Below, piece after piece: positions 7,138-14,057 of a stretch of DNA of 17,344 nucleotides. Under the pieces are notes generated by a model that was given only the letters and a program-made list of their open reading frames with translations, did not search any database and was not told where the DNA came from. Origin of the DNA: Deltaproteobacteria bacterium (lineage in GTDB: Bacteria; Desulfobacterota; Desulfobacteria; Desulfobacterales; JAFDCJ01); the NCBI GenBank assembly GCA_024277475.1, contig JAJRVC010000145.1, positions 1 to 17,344 of the forward strand, in the 5' to 3' direction. The position numbers and the translations under genes were made by a program. Numbering within the stretch: position 1 is the first letter of the stretch; each line of letters opens with the position of its first letter.

Positions 7138-8006
7138 ACGAAAATCAAAACTCAAATCAAACGGATCGTTCTTCTATAACGGCCAAATCGTTCAACCCGG
7201 GTACACGCTGGACCCTTCTGTTCATCGGCAATCATGGCAAACCGATAACTCTGAAGCGTTTTAAAGGAATGGTGTTATTCACCCTTTTCTTACTATGTGT
7301 CAGCATTGTTTTTGCCGCCGGTCTGTTTTTATGGAACCGCAACATCCTGGGTGAAATGAACCAGCTTGAATCCCATTTTAAAAATGTAGAGGAGCAGAAC
7401 CGGGAATTGCGCCATGAAAAAGATATTCTCTTGACCCGGCTGGTGGTAGCTGAGTCGCGGACACTTGAAAAACAGGGCAGCGCGCCGCAAAAGCAAACCG
7501 ATGAAGAATTAGCGGGACAACCGGAGAGGGATACAGGCCATGCCTGGCAATCCGTCCCGTTTGTCATGACAAAGGCGAAAACCGAAACAAACAAACAAGT
7601 GCCGGGTCAACCGAAAAATGATCCACCTGGATCGGGATTGAGTGTGGCCATTGACAAATTTAAAGTATCCCTCAAGTCCGGCAGTGATTTGGTGAGAGTC
7701 CAGTTTAGACTTAAAAATACCAGCCGGGATTCCAAGCATGTTTCCGGGCATGCAATTGTGGTGTTAAGAGGGAAAGAAATCTTGCCGAATCAATGGGTGG
7801 CTTTGCCCGCGATGTCTCTGATTGAAGGAAAACCGACAGGCAGACAGCAGGGCAACTCATTTGGTATCAGCAATTTTAAAATCATGAGGTTTACCGCAAG
7901 AAAGCTGCATTTTCCTGAAAAGTTTCAAACCGCATCAGTGTATGTATTTACGGAAGACGGAGAACTATTGCTCGAACGGGATTTTCCGCTGAAACTTTTT
8001 CTCTGA
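7125..8006 (+). CDS. Unrecognised single-pass membrane protein with coiled coil and beta-rich periplasmic domain
   Basis: I do not recognise a named family. The 293 residues divide into a hydrophilic cytoplasmic N-terminus (1-48), one TM helix (49-70, Leu/Phe/Val-rich), a charged probable coiled coil (72-114), a Pro/Gln-rich linker (115-168), and a C-terminal domain (171-293) with alternating hydrophobic strands such as VRVQFRLKN (190-198) and TASVYVFTEDGELLLERDF (269-287). This suggests an immunoglobulin-like or other beta-sandwich fold outside the membrane. The GTG at 7125 has AAAGGTG 7 nt upstream; the ATG at 7131 is an alternative. It overlaps the upstream SAM hydrolase gene, so the two are probably made together. 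The last residues are followed within 10 nt by the rplM promoter. Confidence 0.75.
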   Translation: MGMVNENQNSNQTDRSSITAKSFNPGTRWTLLFIGNHGKPITLKRFKGMVLFTLFLLCVSIVFAAGLFLWNRNILGEMNQLESHFKNVEEQNRELRHEKDILLTRLVVAESRTLEKQGSAPQKQTDEELAGQPERDTGHAWQSVPFVMTKAKTETNKQVPGQPKNDPPGSGLSVAIDKFKVSLKSGSDLVRVQFRLKNTSRDSKHVSGHAIVVLRGKEILPNQWVALPAMSLIEGKPTGRQQGNSFGISNFKIMRFTARKLHFPEKFQTASVYVFTEDGELLLERDFPLKLFL

Positions 8007-8015
8007 TTTTTTTTC

Positions 8016-8043
8016 TTGACAAGCCCTGAAGAATTGTTTAAAT
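8016..8043 (+). promoter_or_regulatory. Sigma70-type promoter of rplM-rpsI
   Basis: A perfect -35 box TTGACA (8016-8021) is followed after 16 nt by TTAAAT (8038-8043), which matches four of six -10 positions. It lies directly after the previous gene and about 35 nt before the rplM start, as expected for a ribosomal protein operon. The -35 box is convincing; the -10 is moderate. Confidence 0.6.
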
Positions 8044-8078
8044 ACACCGGATTAATTAAATTTAGGAGTGCAAAAAGA

Positions 8079-8513
8079 GTGAAAAAATATACGTACAGTG
8101 CTAAAAAATCGGATAACGAAGGCAAGTGGGGTCTAATTGATGCTCAGGGAGCCATTCTCGGCCGTCTGGCCACCACTGTTGCATCCCGCCTGCAGGGTAA
8201 ACATAACCCCTTGTACACGCCGCATGTCGACACCGGCGACTGGATTGTCGTGATAAATGCAGATAAGATCCAGCTGACCGGGAAAAAATTAGATCAAAAG
8301 CGTTACTATCGTCACAGTGGATACATCGGTGGTCTTACGGAGACGACGGCAAAAGAACTCAGGGAAAAACGCCCGGAGGATCTCATCCGGTTTGCCGTCA
8401 AGGGTATGTTGCCGAAAAACAAACTGGGAAGAAAACTGTACAATAAATTAAAGGTGTACGCTGGCGACCAGCATCCCCATGAGGCTCAAAAACCCGAGGT
8501 TTTCGAACTATAA
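8079..8513 (+). CDS. rplM: 50S ribosomal protein L13
   Basis: Large-subunit ribosomal protein. I chose the GTG at 8079, giving 144 residues beginning [10 protein letters not shown], which fits the family length of about 142. The ATG-like TTG at 8016 in the same frame is part of the promoter -35 box and would add 21 unrelated residues. AGGAG at 8064-8068 lies 10 nt before the GTG. Signatures include [16 protein letters not shown] near the N-terminus, [35 protein letters not shown], and the C-terminal [12 protein letters not shown] and [10 protein letters not shown]. rpsI follows 29 nt downstream, the universal bacterial arrangement. Confidence 0.95.
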   Translation: MKKYTYSAKKSDNEGKWGLIDAQGAILGRLATTVASRLQGKHNPLYTPHVDTGDWIVVINADKIQLTGKKLDQKRYYRHSGYIGGLTETTAKELREKRPEDLIRFAVKGMLPKNKLGRKLYNKLKVYAGDQHPHEAQKPEVFEL

Positions 8514-8542
8514 CAAAAAATATTGAAATATTGAGGAATTAA

Positions 8543-8938
8543 ATGGTGCAAGAAAACACTTTTTATGCGACCGGCAGACGCAAAACTGCAATTGCCAGGA
8601 CGTGGATTAAACCAGGCAGTGGTGAAATTGTTATCAATAATCGTTCGGTAGAAGAATATTTTCCGATTGAAACCATTCGTAGGGATATGATTCAGCCGTT
8701 TAAGATAACCAATACATTCGGTTCCTATGACGTTAAAGCAACGGTTGTCGGCGGCGGTATCGCAGGCCAGGCTGACGCCGTTCGGCACGGCATCACCCGA
8801 GCGCTTGTTAGCGTCAATCCTGATTTTAGACTGGTACTGAAAAGAGCCGGTTTTATCAAACGTGATCCTAGGGTTAAAGAAAGGAAAAAATACGGCCAAA
8901 AAGGTGCCCGGGCGCGATTTCAGTTTTCGAAACGATAA
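8543..8938 (+). CDS. rpsI: 30S ribosomal protein S9
   Basis: Small-subunit ribosomal protein whose basic C-terminal tail reaches the tRNA at the P site. The 131 residues match the family: FYATGRRKTAIARTW (7-21), IVINNRSVEEYFP, VVGGGIAGQADAVRHGI, and the C-terminal DPRVKERKKYGQKGARARFQFSKR region, ending in the canonical Ser-Lys-Arg. The Shine-Dalgarno TGAGGAA lies 4-5 nt before the ATG. It is the second gene of rplM-rpsI and is followed 25 nt later by a strong terminator. Confidence 0.97.
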   Translation: MVQENTFYATGRRKTAIARTWIKPGSGEIVINNRSVEEYFPIETIRRDMIQPFKITNTFGSYDVKATVVGGGIAGQADAVRHGITRALVSVNPDFRLVLKRAGFIKRDPRVKERKKYGQKGARARFQFSKR

Positions 8939-8963
8939 TTTGCCGTTTTTTTTACATGCCATT

Positions 8964-8997
8964 AAGGGAACAGGCTTTCGTCTGTTCCCTTTTTTAT
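8964..8997 (+). terminator. Rho-independent terminator of rplM-rpsI
   Basis: AAGGGAACAG (8964-8973) pairs perfectly with CTGTTCCCTT (8982-8991) over 10 bp around the loop GCTTTCGT, and the 3' arm runs into TTTTTT then ATTTT. This is a textbook intrinsic terminator 25 nt after the rpsI stop. Confidence 0.92.
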
Positions 8998-9017
8998 TTT
9001 GTGTTGAGCGGCGAAAT

Positions 9018-9089
9018 GTGACATACCTAACCGAGATCCACCGCCGATGGATAATTGATTATTGAAAATTGAATATAGGTGGATGTCAC
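9018..9089. repeat. Competing inverted repeats upstream of pxpA
   Basis: GTGACAT (9018-9024) is inverted at ATGTCAC (9083-9089), and ATCCACC (9036-9042) is inverted at GGTGGAT (9078-9084). The two right arms overlap at bases 9083-9084, so the full stems are alternatives. The rest of this 225-base spacer is AT-rich, with no gene and no convincing promoter. Confidence 0.4.
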
Positions 9090-9223
9090 TTCACTCTGTC
9101 ATTTTTATGATCTTTTTTTTATAATTGATCGGCTACAGACCTCGTTGAATAGTTGTTTTCTGAATTTAGGGTCTATCCTTGCGACCAACGGACCAGAACC
9201 GGGCTTTTGGGGGGAGGTAAAAC

Positions 9224-10006
9224 ATGTCAGTGAATAAAATTGATTTGAATTCCGATGTGGGGGAGAGTTTTGGAAACTATAAACTTGGGCTGGACGAAGA
9301 CGTCATCCCGCTGATAAGCTCAGCCAACATTGCTTGCGGATTTCACGCCGGCGATCCCACTGTGATGCGACAGACCATTGCCATTGCAAGAAAAAACGGA
9401 GTTGCAATCGGTGCACATCCGGGTTTTCCTGATCTGATCGGTTTCGGTCGGCGCAACCTGGATGTTTCCCTGGAAGAAATCAAAGACTATGTGACTTACC
9501 AGATCGGTTCGCTTCAGGCATTTGCCATCGCCCAGGGAGTGAAACTGCAGCATGTCAAGCCCCACGGTGCTCTTTACACCATGGCCGTTAAAAATACAGT
9601 CATCTGGGATGCTATCGCCGAGGCCATCGCCGCCGTGGATACCCGTCTCATCTTATTTGTGTTAGCCGGAACAGACCGCGAAAACCTGGGAGCCATCGGT
9701 GCCAGACACGGCATACGTATTGCCTATGAATTTTTTGGCGACCGTGCCTACAACTCCGACGGCTCACTGGTTTCACGCAAGGAAGCCGGTGCGGTGATTC
9801 ACGACAGTGAAATTGTGGCCGAAAAAATTTTGAAAATGGTCAAAGAGGGCAGGGTGGTGTGTATAGACGGCTCCGAAATAAAATTGACCGCGGATACCAT
9901 TTGTGTACACGGTGACAATCCATCCGCCCTGTCTTTAGTCCAAAAGATCAGAGAAACGTTGCAGGCATCGGGTGTTGAGATCGCACCGCCGGAAACGTTT
10001 TTGTAG
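9224..10006 (+). CDS. pxpA: 5-oxoprolinase subunit PxpA (LamB/YcsF family)
   Basis: Part of the bacterial ATP-dependent 5-oxoprolinase that opens 5-oxo-L-proline (pyroglutamate) to L-glutamate together with PxpB and PxpC, in the cytoplasm. The 260 residues show the full LamB/YcsF pattern: [11 protein letters not shown] (7-17), [12 protein letters not shown] (34-45), GAHPGFPD (63-70), HVKPHGALY (110-118), [15 protein letters not shown] near 171-185, and CVHGDNP close to the C-terminus. The ATG at 9224 has a very strong Shine-Dalgarno, GGGGGGAGG at 9209-9217, 6 nt upstream. Its stop overlaps the pxpB start by one base. The operon starts after the rpsI terminator and should have its own promoter. 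Confidence 0.95.
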   Translation: MSVNKIDLNSDVGESFGNYKLGLDEDVIPLISSANIACGFHAGDPTVMRQTIAIARKNGVAIGAHPGFPDLIGFGRRNLDVSLEEIKDYVTYQIGSLQAFAIAQGVKLQHVKPHGALYTMAVKNTVIWDAIAEAIAAVDTRLILFVLAGTDRENLGAIGARHGIRIAYEFFGDRAYNSDGSLVSRKEAGAVIHDSEIVAEKILKMVKEGRVVCIDGSEIKLTADTICVHGDNPSALSLVQKIRETLQASGVEIAPPETFL

Positions 10007-10695
10007 TGATGCTATACGACCATCCAATTTTTCGAATGATGGGAGACCGGTCTTTTCTCGTTGAACTGGGTGACGAGATCAGTCCTTCCGTTAACCAGAG
10101 GGTACAGGAACTGTTCACCGCCATAGACCGGCAGCGGTTCAAAGGAATCCTTGATCTGGTACCGAGCTATCGATCTTTGCTGGTGATCTATGATCCGCTG
10201 TGTATTTCTCTTGATGAGATCAAAAACGGGATAAAAGGCATTTGGAACAATCCGGATCAATGCCGGTTGCCCCGACAACAAACCGTAGAAATTCCGGTGG
10301 TGTACGGTGGAGAGCACGGTCCTGATCTCCAGCTGGTGGCGCAATATCACAACCTCACTCCCCGAGAGGTCATCGGTTTTCATACCGGGCAGGCCTATCG
10401 CGTGTATATGATCGGCTTTACACCGGGATACCCTTATCTTGGTGAAGTCCCGGATGCCATTGCCACTCCCCGGCGTGAAACCCCGCGAACACTTGTCCCT
10501 AAAGGTTCGGTGGGAATTGCTCAAAAACAAACCGGTATCTATCCGGTTGACAGCCCAGGCGGATGGCAGATTATCGGCTGGACTCCCGTAAAGCTTTTCG
10601 ATCCTTTTGGGAAGCCGCCGAGCCGATTGGTCATGGGAGATCTGGTTCAATTTCATGCCATCACAGCACAGGAAGCAAGTCAATGGCAGACATAG
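10006..10695 (+). CDS. pxpB: 5-oxoprolinase subunit PxpB (KipI-like, AHS1 domain)
   Basis: Subunit of the PxpABC 5-oxoprolinase; the family was first named after the Bacillus kinase inhibitor KipI. The 229 residues contain the N-terminal segment GDRSFLVELGDEIS (13-26) and the AHS1 signatures GFTPGYPYLG (137-146), TLVPKGSVGIAQKQTGIYP (162-180) and SPGGWQIIGWTP (183-194). The start is GTG at 10006, sharing one base with the pxpA TAG; ATG at 10009 is the alternative and changes only one residue. pxpC begins 13 nt before its end. The overlaps on both sides imply coupled translation and fixed subunit ratios. Confidence 0.94.
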   Translation: MMLYDHPIFRMMGDRSFLVELGDEISPSVNQRVQELFTAIDRQRFKGILDLVPSYRSLLVIYDPLCISLDEIKNGIKGIWNNPDQCRLPRQQTVEIPVVYGGEHGPDLQLVAQYHNLTPREVIGFHTGQAYRVYMIGFTPGYPYLGEVPDAIATPRRETPRTLVPKGSVGIAQKQTGIYPVDSPGGWQIIGWTPVKLFDPFGKPPSRLVMGDLVQFHAITAQEASQWQT

Positions 10696-11654
10696 AGATT
10701 TTAGAAATTTTATCTCCGGGCATTCTAACTTCCATTCAGGATTTCGGCAGGTACGGCTACGGCCGTTACGGTGTTGCGCCTAGCGGTGCACTGGATTCCT
10801 TTGCGTTACGCATTGCAAATCTTTTGGTTGGAAACCAGCCTGATCAGGCCTGTCTGGAGACAATGCTGCTGGGTCCGGCAATCAGGGTTCTGGCTGATGT
10901 TGTTGTTGCCGTTTGCGGTGGAAACCTTCAGCCGCGGCAAAATAAACAGTCCATCGAGATGTGGCGTTCGCATGTTCTAAAAAAAAATGACATTTTATCT
11001 TTTGGCTCACCATTGAGCGGGTTTCGTACTTATATCGCGGTGGCCGGCGGAATCAGCGTACCTCCTGTTATGGGCAGCAGATCAACAAACCTTTCCTCCG
11101 GCTTTGGGGGGTTTCAGGGCCGTGCACTTAAAAAAAACGATGTCCTGACTTCAAGGAACCAGACCCGATATGCAAGATTAGACACTCACGCCTTTCCTGC
11201 CGCCTGGATTCCGGTCTACTCGAATAACTGGTCGTTGCGGGTTGTCTGGGGTCCCCAGGATGACCATTTTCCGGATGAAAGCCGGGTTTCTTTTTTGAGC
11301 ACACCCTATAAAATGTCATCCGATTCCGATCGTACAGGTATCCGTCTGGAGGGAGCGGTCATTCGACCAAATCCGGCTATACAAGCGTCCATCATATCCG
11401 AAGGTGTAATTTCCGGTTCCGTTCAGATCCCGGGGGATGGAAGACCTATTATTATTTTAGGGGAAACCGTGACAGGCGGCTACCGCAAAATCGCCACTGT
11501 AATTTCGGCTGATCTTCCGCTGTTGGGACAAATTAGTCCTGGAGATGCCGTGCGGTTTACTGCTGTTTCTCTGGCCGAGGCGCGACGAGCACTTGCAGCT
11601 GTAGAAGAAAAGGTTCATAAATTCGAAGCAAGTTTGAAAGCATGTACAAAATAA
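10683..11654 (+). CDS. pxpC: 5-oxoprolinase subunit PxpC (biotin-dependent carboxyltransferase-like, AHS2 domain)
   Basis: Third subunit of 5-oxoprolinase; AHS2 domains are homologous to the second part of urea amidolyase. From the ATG at 10683 it has 323 residues, near the family norm of about 310. The frame is open 120 nt further upstream, but those 40 residues are pxpB sequence read in another frame, and the ATG has AGGAAG 7 nt upstream. Motifs are TSIQDFGRYGYGRYGVAPSG (16-35), AVAGGISVPPVMGSRSTN in the middle, DRTGIRLEG, and the C-terminal SEGVISGSVQIPGDGRP and GETVTGGY. It overlaps pxpB by 13 nt. No clear terminator follows. A 5-oxoproline transporter, often linked to this operon, is absent from the window. 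Confidence 0.94.
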   Translation: MADIEILEILSPGILTSIQDFGRYGYGRYGVAPSGALDSFALRIANLLVGNQPDQACLETMLLGPAIRVLADVVVAVCGGNLQPRQNKQSIEMWRSHVLKKNDILSFGSPLSGFRTYIAVAGGISVPPVMGSRSTNLSSGFGGFQGRALKKNDVLTSRNQTRYARLDTHAFPAAWIPVYSNNWSLRVVWGPQDDHFPDESRVSFLSTPYKMSSDSDRTGIRLEGAVIRPNPAIQASIISEGVISGSVQIPGDGRPIIILGETVTGGYRKIATVISADLPLLGQISPGDAVRFTAVSLAEARRALAAVEEKVHKFEASLKACTK

Positions 11655-11956
11655 TCAAATTTCTTTAAATCTAAACTTTTCCTATACCTTATAGTATGTT
11701 ATGCTTAAAAATTAGCGGCTTTCGGACGAACAAGCTGGTAGATGCCTTATCACTGGATATAAAAAACATTCTCTACCTGAAGCTATATATAGAAACCCGG
11801 GTTTTTGACCGCAGTCGGATTCAGGTTGGAAGTCTTTTTTTCACATCCCCGGTCCGCCGCCGGCGGAACACCGAACGTCTTAAACCAGAACGATTAATTT
11901 CACGTAACCGAAAATTGCGCAAAGTATTAATAATGCGATTTAAAGGATAACCCATA
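11655..11956. other. 302-base spacer before the vWA gene, with a doubtful small ORF
   Basis: An open frame at 11696-11950 would encode 84 residues ending in a very Arg/Lys-rich stretch. It has no Shine-Dalgarno, no recognisable domain and an improbable composition, so I treat it as non-coding. TCCGCCG-C-CGGCGGA (11853-11867) is a perfect 7-bp palindrome around one base. AAAGGA at 11942-11947 is the ribosome binding site of the vWA gene. I see no clear terminator after pxpC and no convincing promoter, although the spacer should separate two transcription units. Confidence 0.5.
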
Positions 11957-13948
11957 ATGATTCGACTTATCAATCGACGTAAAACTATTTTTTTAGCTAT
12001 AATATCAACGCTATATATGGCCATTATCTGGGTTGATCCCGCAGCGTCACAAAATTGTAAACCGTTGCTGCTTCCCGGGAAACAGACGTTGTTTCAACGG
12101 GTGATCAGCAACCCCGGTGCCAATGTTTATGTTTCCGCCGACAAGACGTCTCCCATCGTACAGGCCAGCGTGCAGCCTTTTACCATTTTTTACGTTTATA
12201 AACGACTCCAGGTGGCAGGTAACGAATGGCTGAAAGTTGGACCGTCCGCCAGCTGCGAAATAAGCGGTTGGGTGGAGGGAAGCCTGGTATCCGAGTGGCG
12301 TCAATCTTTATCCCTGGTATTCACGGAAAGGGTCGGCCGGCAGCCGGTTTTATTTTTTAATAGCCTCGACGCGCTTGAGCAGATTGCCGGTTCCCAATCT
12401 CCTGCTGATGAGGCTTCCAAGTTAGCTTCCAAATTTACGGCAATCACTTCGGGCAACATGAAGAAACCCGAGAATTTTCCGATTATGGCAATGGAGCCCC
12501 GGCAGGAAGCTGTTTCGAGAAAACGGTTTTACCTCATGCCGATATTTCAAACGGTAGAACTCTTTGAAGGCGTCAAGTTTCTTGAAGTTGCCTCCATTGA
12601 CCCGGGATCCTGGGAACTGCCGGGAAATTCAGAATTGCGAACGGGCATTGTTTTTGTCATTGATACGACGATTTCCATGAAACCTTACATTAAGCGAACC
12701 CGGGAGGCCGTTCGCAGAATTTATGATGCCATTGAGACCTCCGGCCTGTCGGACAAAGTCGCGTTTGGTTTGGTGGCCTTCCGGAGTAGCGTTGAAAAAA
12801 CGCCGGGAGTTGAATATGTGAGCAAGGTTATCTCCGATCTGAAAGATGGGCGGCAGCGGGCAGCCTTCGAAGCTGCCCTGGCCGAAACCCGGGAAGCTAA
12901 GGTATCGACCCATTCGTTTAACGAGGATGCGTTTGCCGGTCTTAAAACAGCTGTGGAAGAGCTAAACTGGAAACCTTACCAGTCACGACTCATTTTTCTT
13001 ATTACCGACGCCGGTGCTATTCGGAACGATGATCCATACTCCACCACCGGCATGAATGAGCCCGAGATAGCCGACATAGCTGCAGCCAAGGGTATTAAAA
13101 TCTTCGTACTTCACATAAAGACACCCTTAGGGAAAAAGGTCCATAATTTTTCCTATGCGGCGACCCAATACAAGGCCCTGACCGGACAGGCCGACCCCTC
13201 CATCGGTGATTTGTATGTGCCGGTCGATGCGAGCAAGGCAGCATTGGGTGTGCAAACCTTCGGGCGGCTGGTGGAAGGTGTTGCCGTCCAAATGGTGGAA
13301 CTCGTCCGGGCGACTAATGCCGGTCAGCGCCTGCAGCTGCCGGGTCAGTCACCCTCCAAGTCCAACGATATTGTGACAGAAGCAAAGCGCAAAGCAGCTA
13401 TTTTGGGATATTCCATGCAGCTTGAGTATTTAGGCCGTCGGGGTAAAGTTCAGGCGCCTCAATTGGTTACCTCCTGGGTTTCTGATATGGATCTTGCGCA
13501 GCCGAACATACCTTCTTTTACGGTGACTGTTTTATTAACAAAAAATCAACTTAGCGATCTGTACCAGCGTCTGAAAATAATTCTGAACCAGGCACAGAGA
13601 ACCAAACGGACAGGGGCCAAAGATTTTTTCCAGGGAATTTTGTCGGCTGCCGCCCAAATATCACGAGACCCCTCGCAATTCAGCAAAAAACCGCACCAGA
13701 ATCTTGGGCAATTGGGCCTGCTTGGTGAATTCCTTGATGACCTGCCCTATCGCAGCAGCATCATGAGATTAACGGAAGAAGACTGGTACAGAATGAGCGT
13801 CGGGCAGCAACAGGCGTTGGTGGATAGCCTGAAGTCAAAAATAAAGCGCTATCGGCAATATCACGATGATGTTGACAATTGGATCAGTTTCGGCGCTACC
13901 GACCCCGGCGATATGATCTATCGCGTACCGCTAAGTATGATGCCATAA
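11957..13948 (+). CDS. Secreted SH3-like and von Willebrand factor A domain protein (PpkA periplasmic-region-like)
   Basis: The 663-residue product has an N-terminal signal peptide (1-31; basic start, hydrophobic 11-25, likely cleavage after PAAS). Residues about 54-114 form a bacterial SH3-like domain ending in SGWVEGSLV. Residues 115-225 are an unrecognised beta-rich segment containing RKRFYLMPIF (188-197). Residues about 228-430 are a vWA domain: the MIDAS is DTTIS at 236-240 (Thr in place of the usual first Ser), with D351 in LITDAG as the third metal-site motif. Residues 520-663 are mostly helical. ATG start with AAAGGA 9 nt upstream. vWA domains bind protein partners through metal. T6SS kinase PpkA has a periplasmic vWA domain; here there is no kinase domain. 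An FGE-like gene follows after 109 nt. The domain calls are firm and the PpkA link is inference. Confidence 0.82.
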   Translation: MIRLINRRKTIFLAIISTLYMAIIWVDPAASQNCKPLLLPGKQTLFQRVISNPGANVYVSADKTSPIVQASVQPFTIFYVYKRLQVAGNEWLKVGPSASCEISGWVEGSLVSEWRQSLSLVFTERVGRQPVLFFNSLDALEQIAGSQSPADEASKLASKFTAITSGNMKKPENFPIMAMEPRQEAVSRKRFYLMPIFQTVELFEGVKFLEVASIDPGSWELPGNSELRTGIVFVIDTTISMKPYIKRTREAVRRIYDAIETSGLSDKVAFGLVAFRSSVEKTPGVEYVSKVISDLKDGRQRAAFEAALAETREAKVSTHSFNEDAFAGLKTAVEELNWKPYQSRLIFLITDAGAIRNDDPYSTTGMNEPEIADIAAAKGIKIFVLHIKTPLGKKVHNFSYAATQYKALTGQADPSIGDLYVPVDASKAALGVQTFGRLVEGVAVQMVELVRATNAGQRLQLPGQSPSKSNDIVTEAKRKAAILGYSMQLEYLGRRGKVQAPQLVTSWVSDMDLAQPNIPSFTVTVLLTKNQLSDLYQRLKIILNQAQRTKRTGAKDFFQGILSAAAQISRDPSQFSKKPHQNLGQLGLLGEFLDDLPYRSSIMRLTEEDWYRMSVGQQQALVDSLKSKIKRYRQYHDDVDNWISFGATDPGDMIYRVPLSMMP

Positions 13949-13973
13949 TCGGGGTATAAAGCGATCCTTAATG

Positions 13974-14000
13974 CACAGATTTCGCAGATTACACGGATTA
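13974..14000. repeat. CGCAGATT-type spacer repeat
   Basis: CACAGATTT, CGCAGATTA and CACGGATTA follow one another at 9-10 nt intervals between the vWA gene and the FGE-like gene. The motif resembles degenerate CGCAGATT repeats seen in spacers of many related genomes, as I recall; no search was possible. Confidence 0.4.
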
Positions 14001-14028
14001 TTCCAATCACGTTAAGAGCGATATTTTA

Positions 14029-14054
14029 TTTTCAGACTTCTCCGTCTCTGAAAA
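14029..14054 (+). promoter_or_regulatory. Hairpin abutting the FGE-like gene start
   Basis: TTTTCAGA (14029-14036) and TCTGAAAA (14047-14054) form a perfect 8-bp stem around CTTCTCCGTC, ending 3 nt before the ATG at 14058 and occupying the place of a Shine-Dalgarno. Either translation from that ATG is restricted, or the true start is the downstream TTG at 14091, which has AAAAGGA 9 nt upstream. Confidence 0.4.
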
Positions 14055-14057
14055 CGT

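Noticed and set aside
8016..8078. Upstream TTG start for rplM
   Set aside because: It is the promoter -35 box and would add 21 residues not found in L13.
8486..8962. 158-codon open frame on the - strand across rpsI
   Set aside because: Shadow of the S9 gene, with no domain and its start inside the terminator region.
10563..10682. Upstream extension of pxpC by 40 codons
   Set aside because: The extra residues are pxpB read in another frame; ATG 10683 has a good ribosome site and gives the family length.
10012..10683. 223-codon open frame on the - strand across pxpB
   Set aside because: It lies wholly within pxpB, which has clear AHS1 motifs; the antisense product has no recognisable domain.
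11696..11950. 84-codon open frame before the vWA gene
   Set aside because: No ribosome binding site, an improbable Arg/Lys-rich end and no family recognised; treated as spacer.
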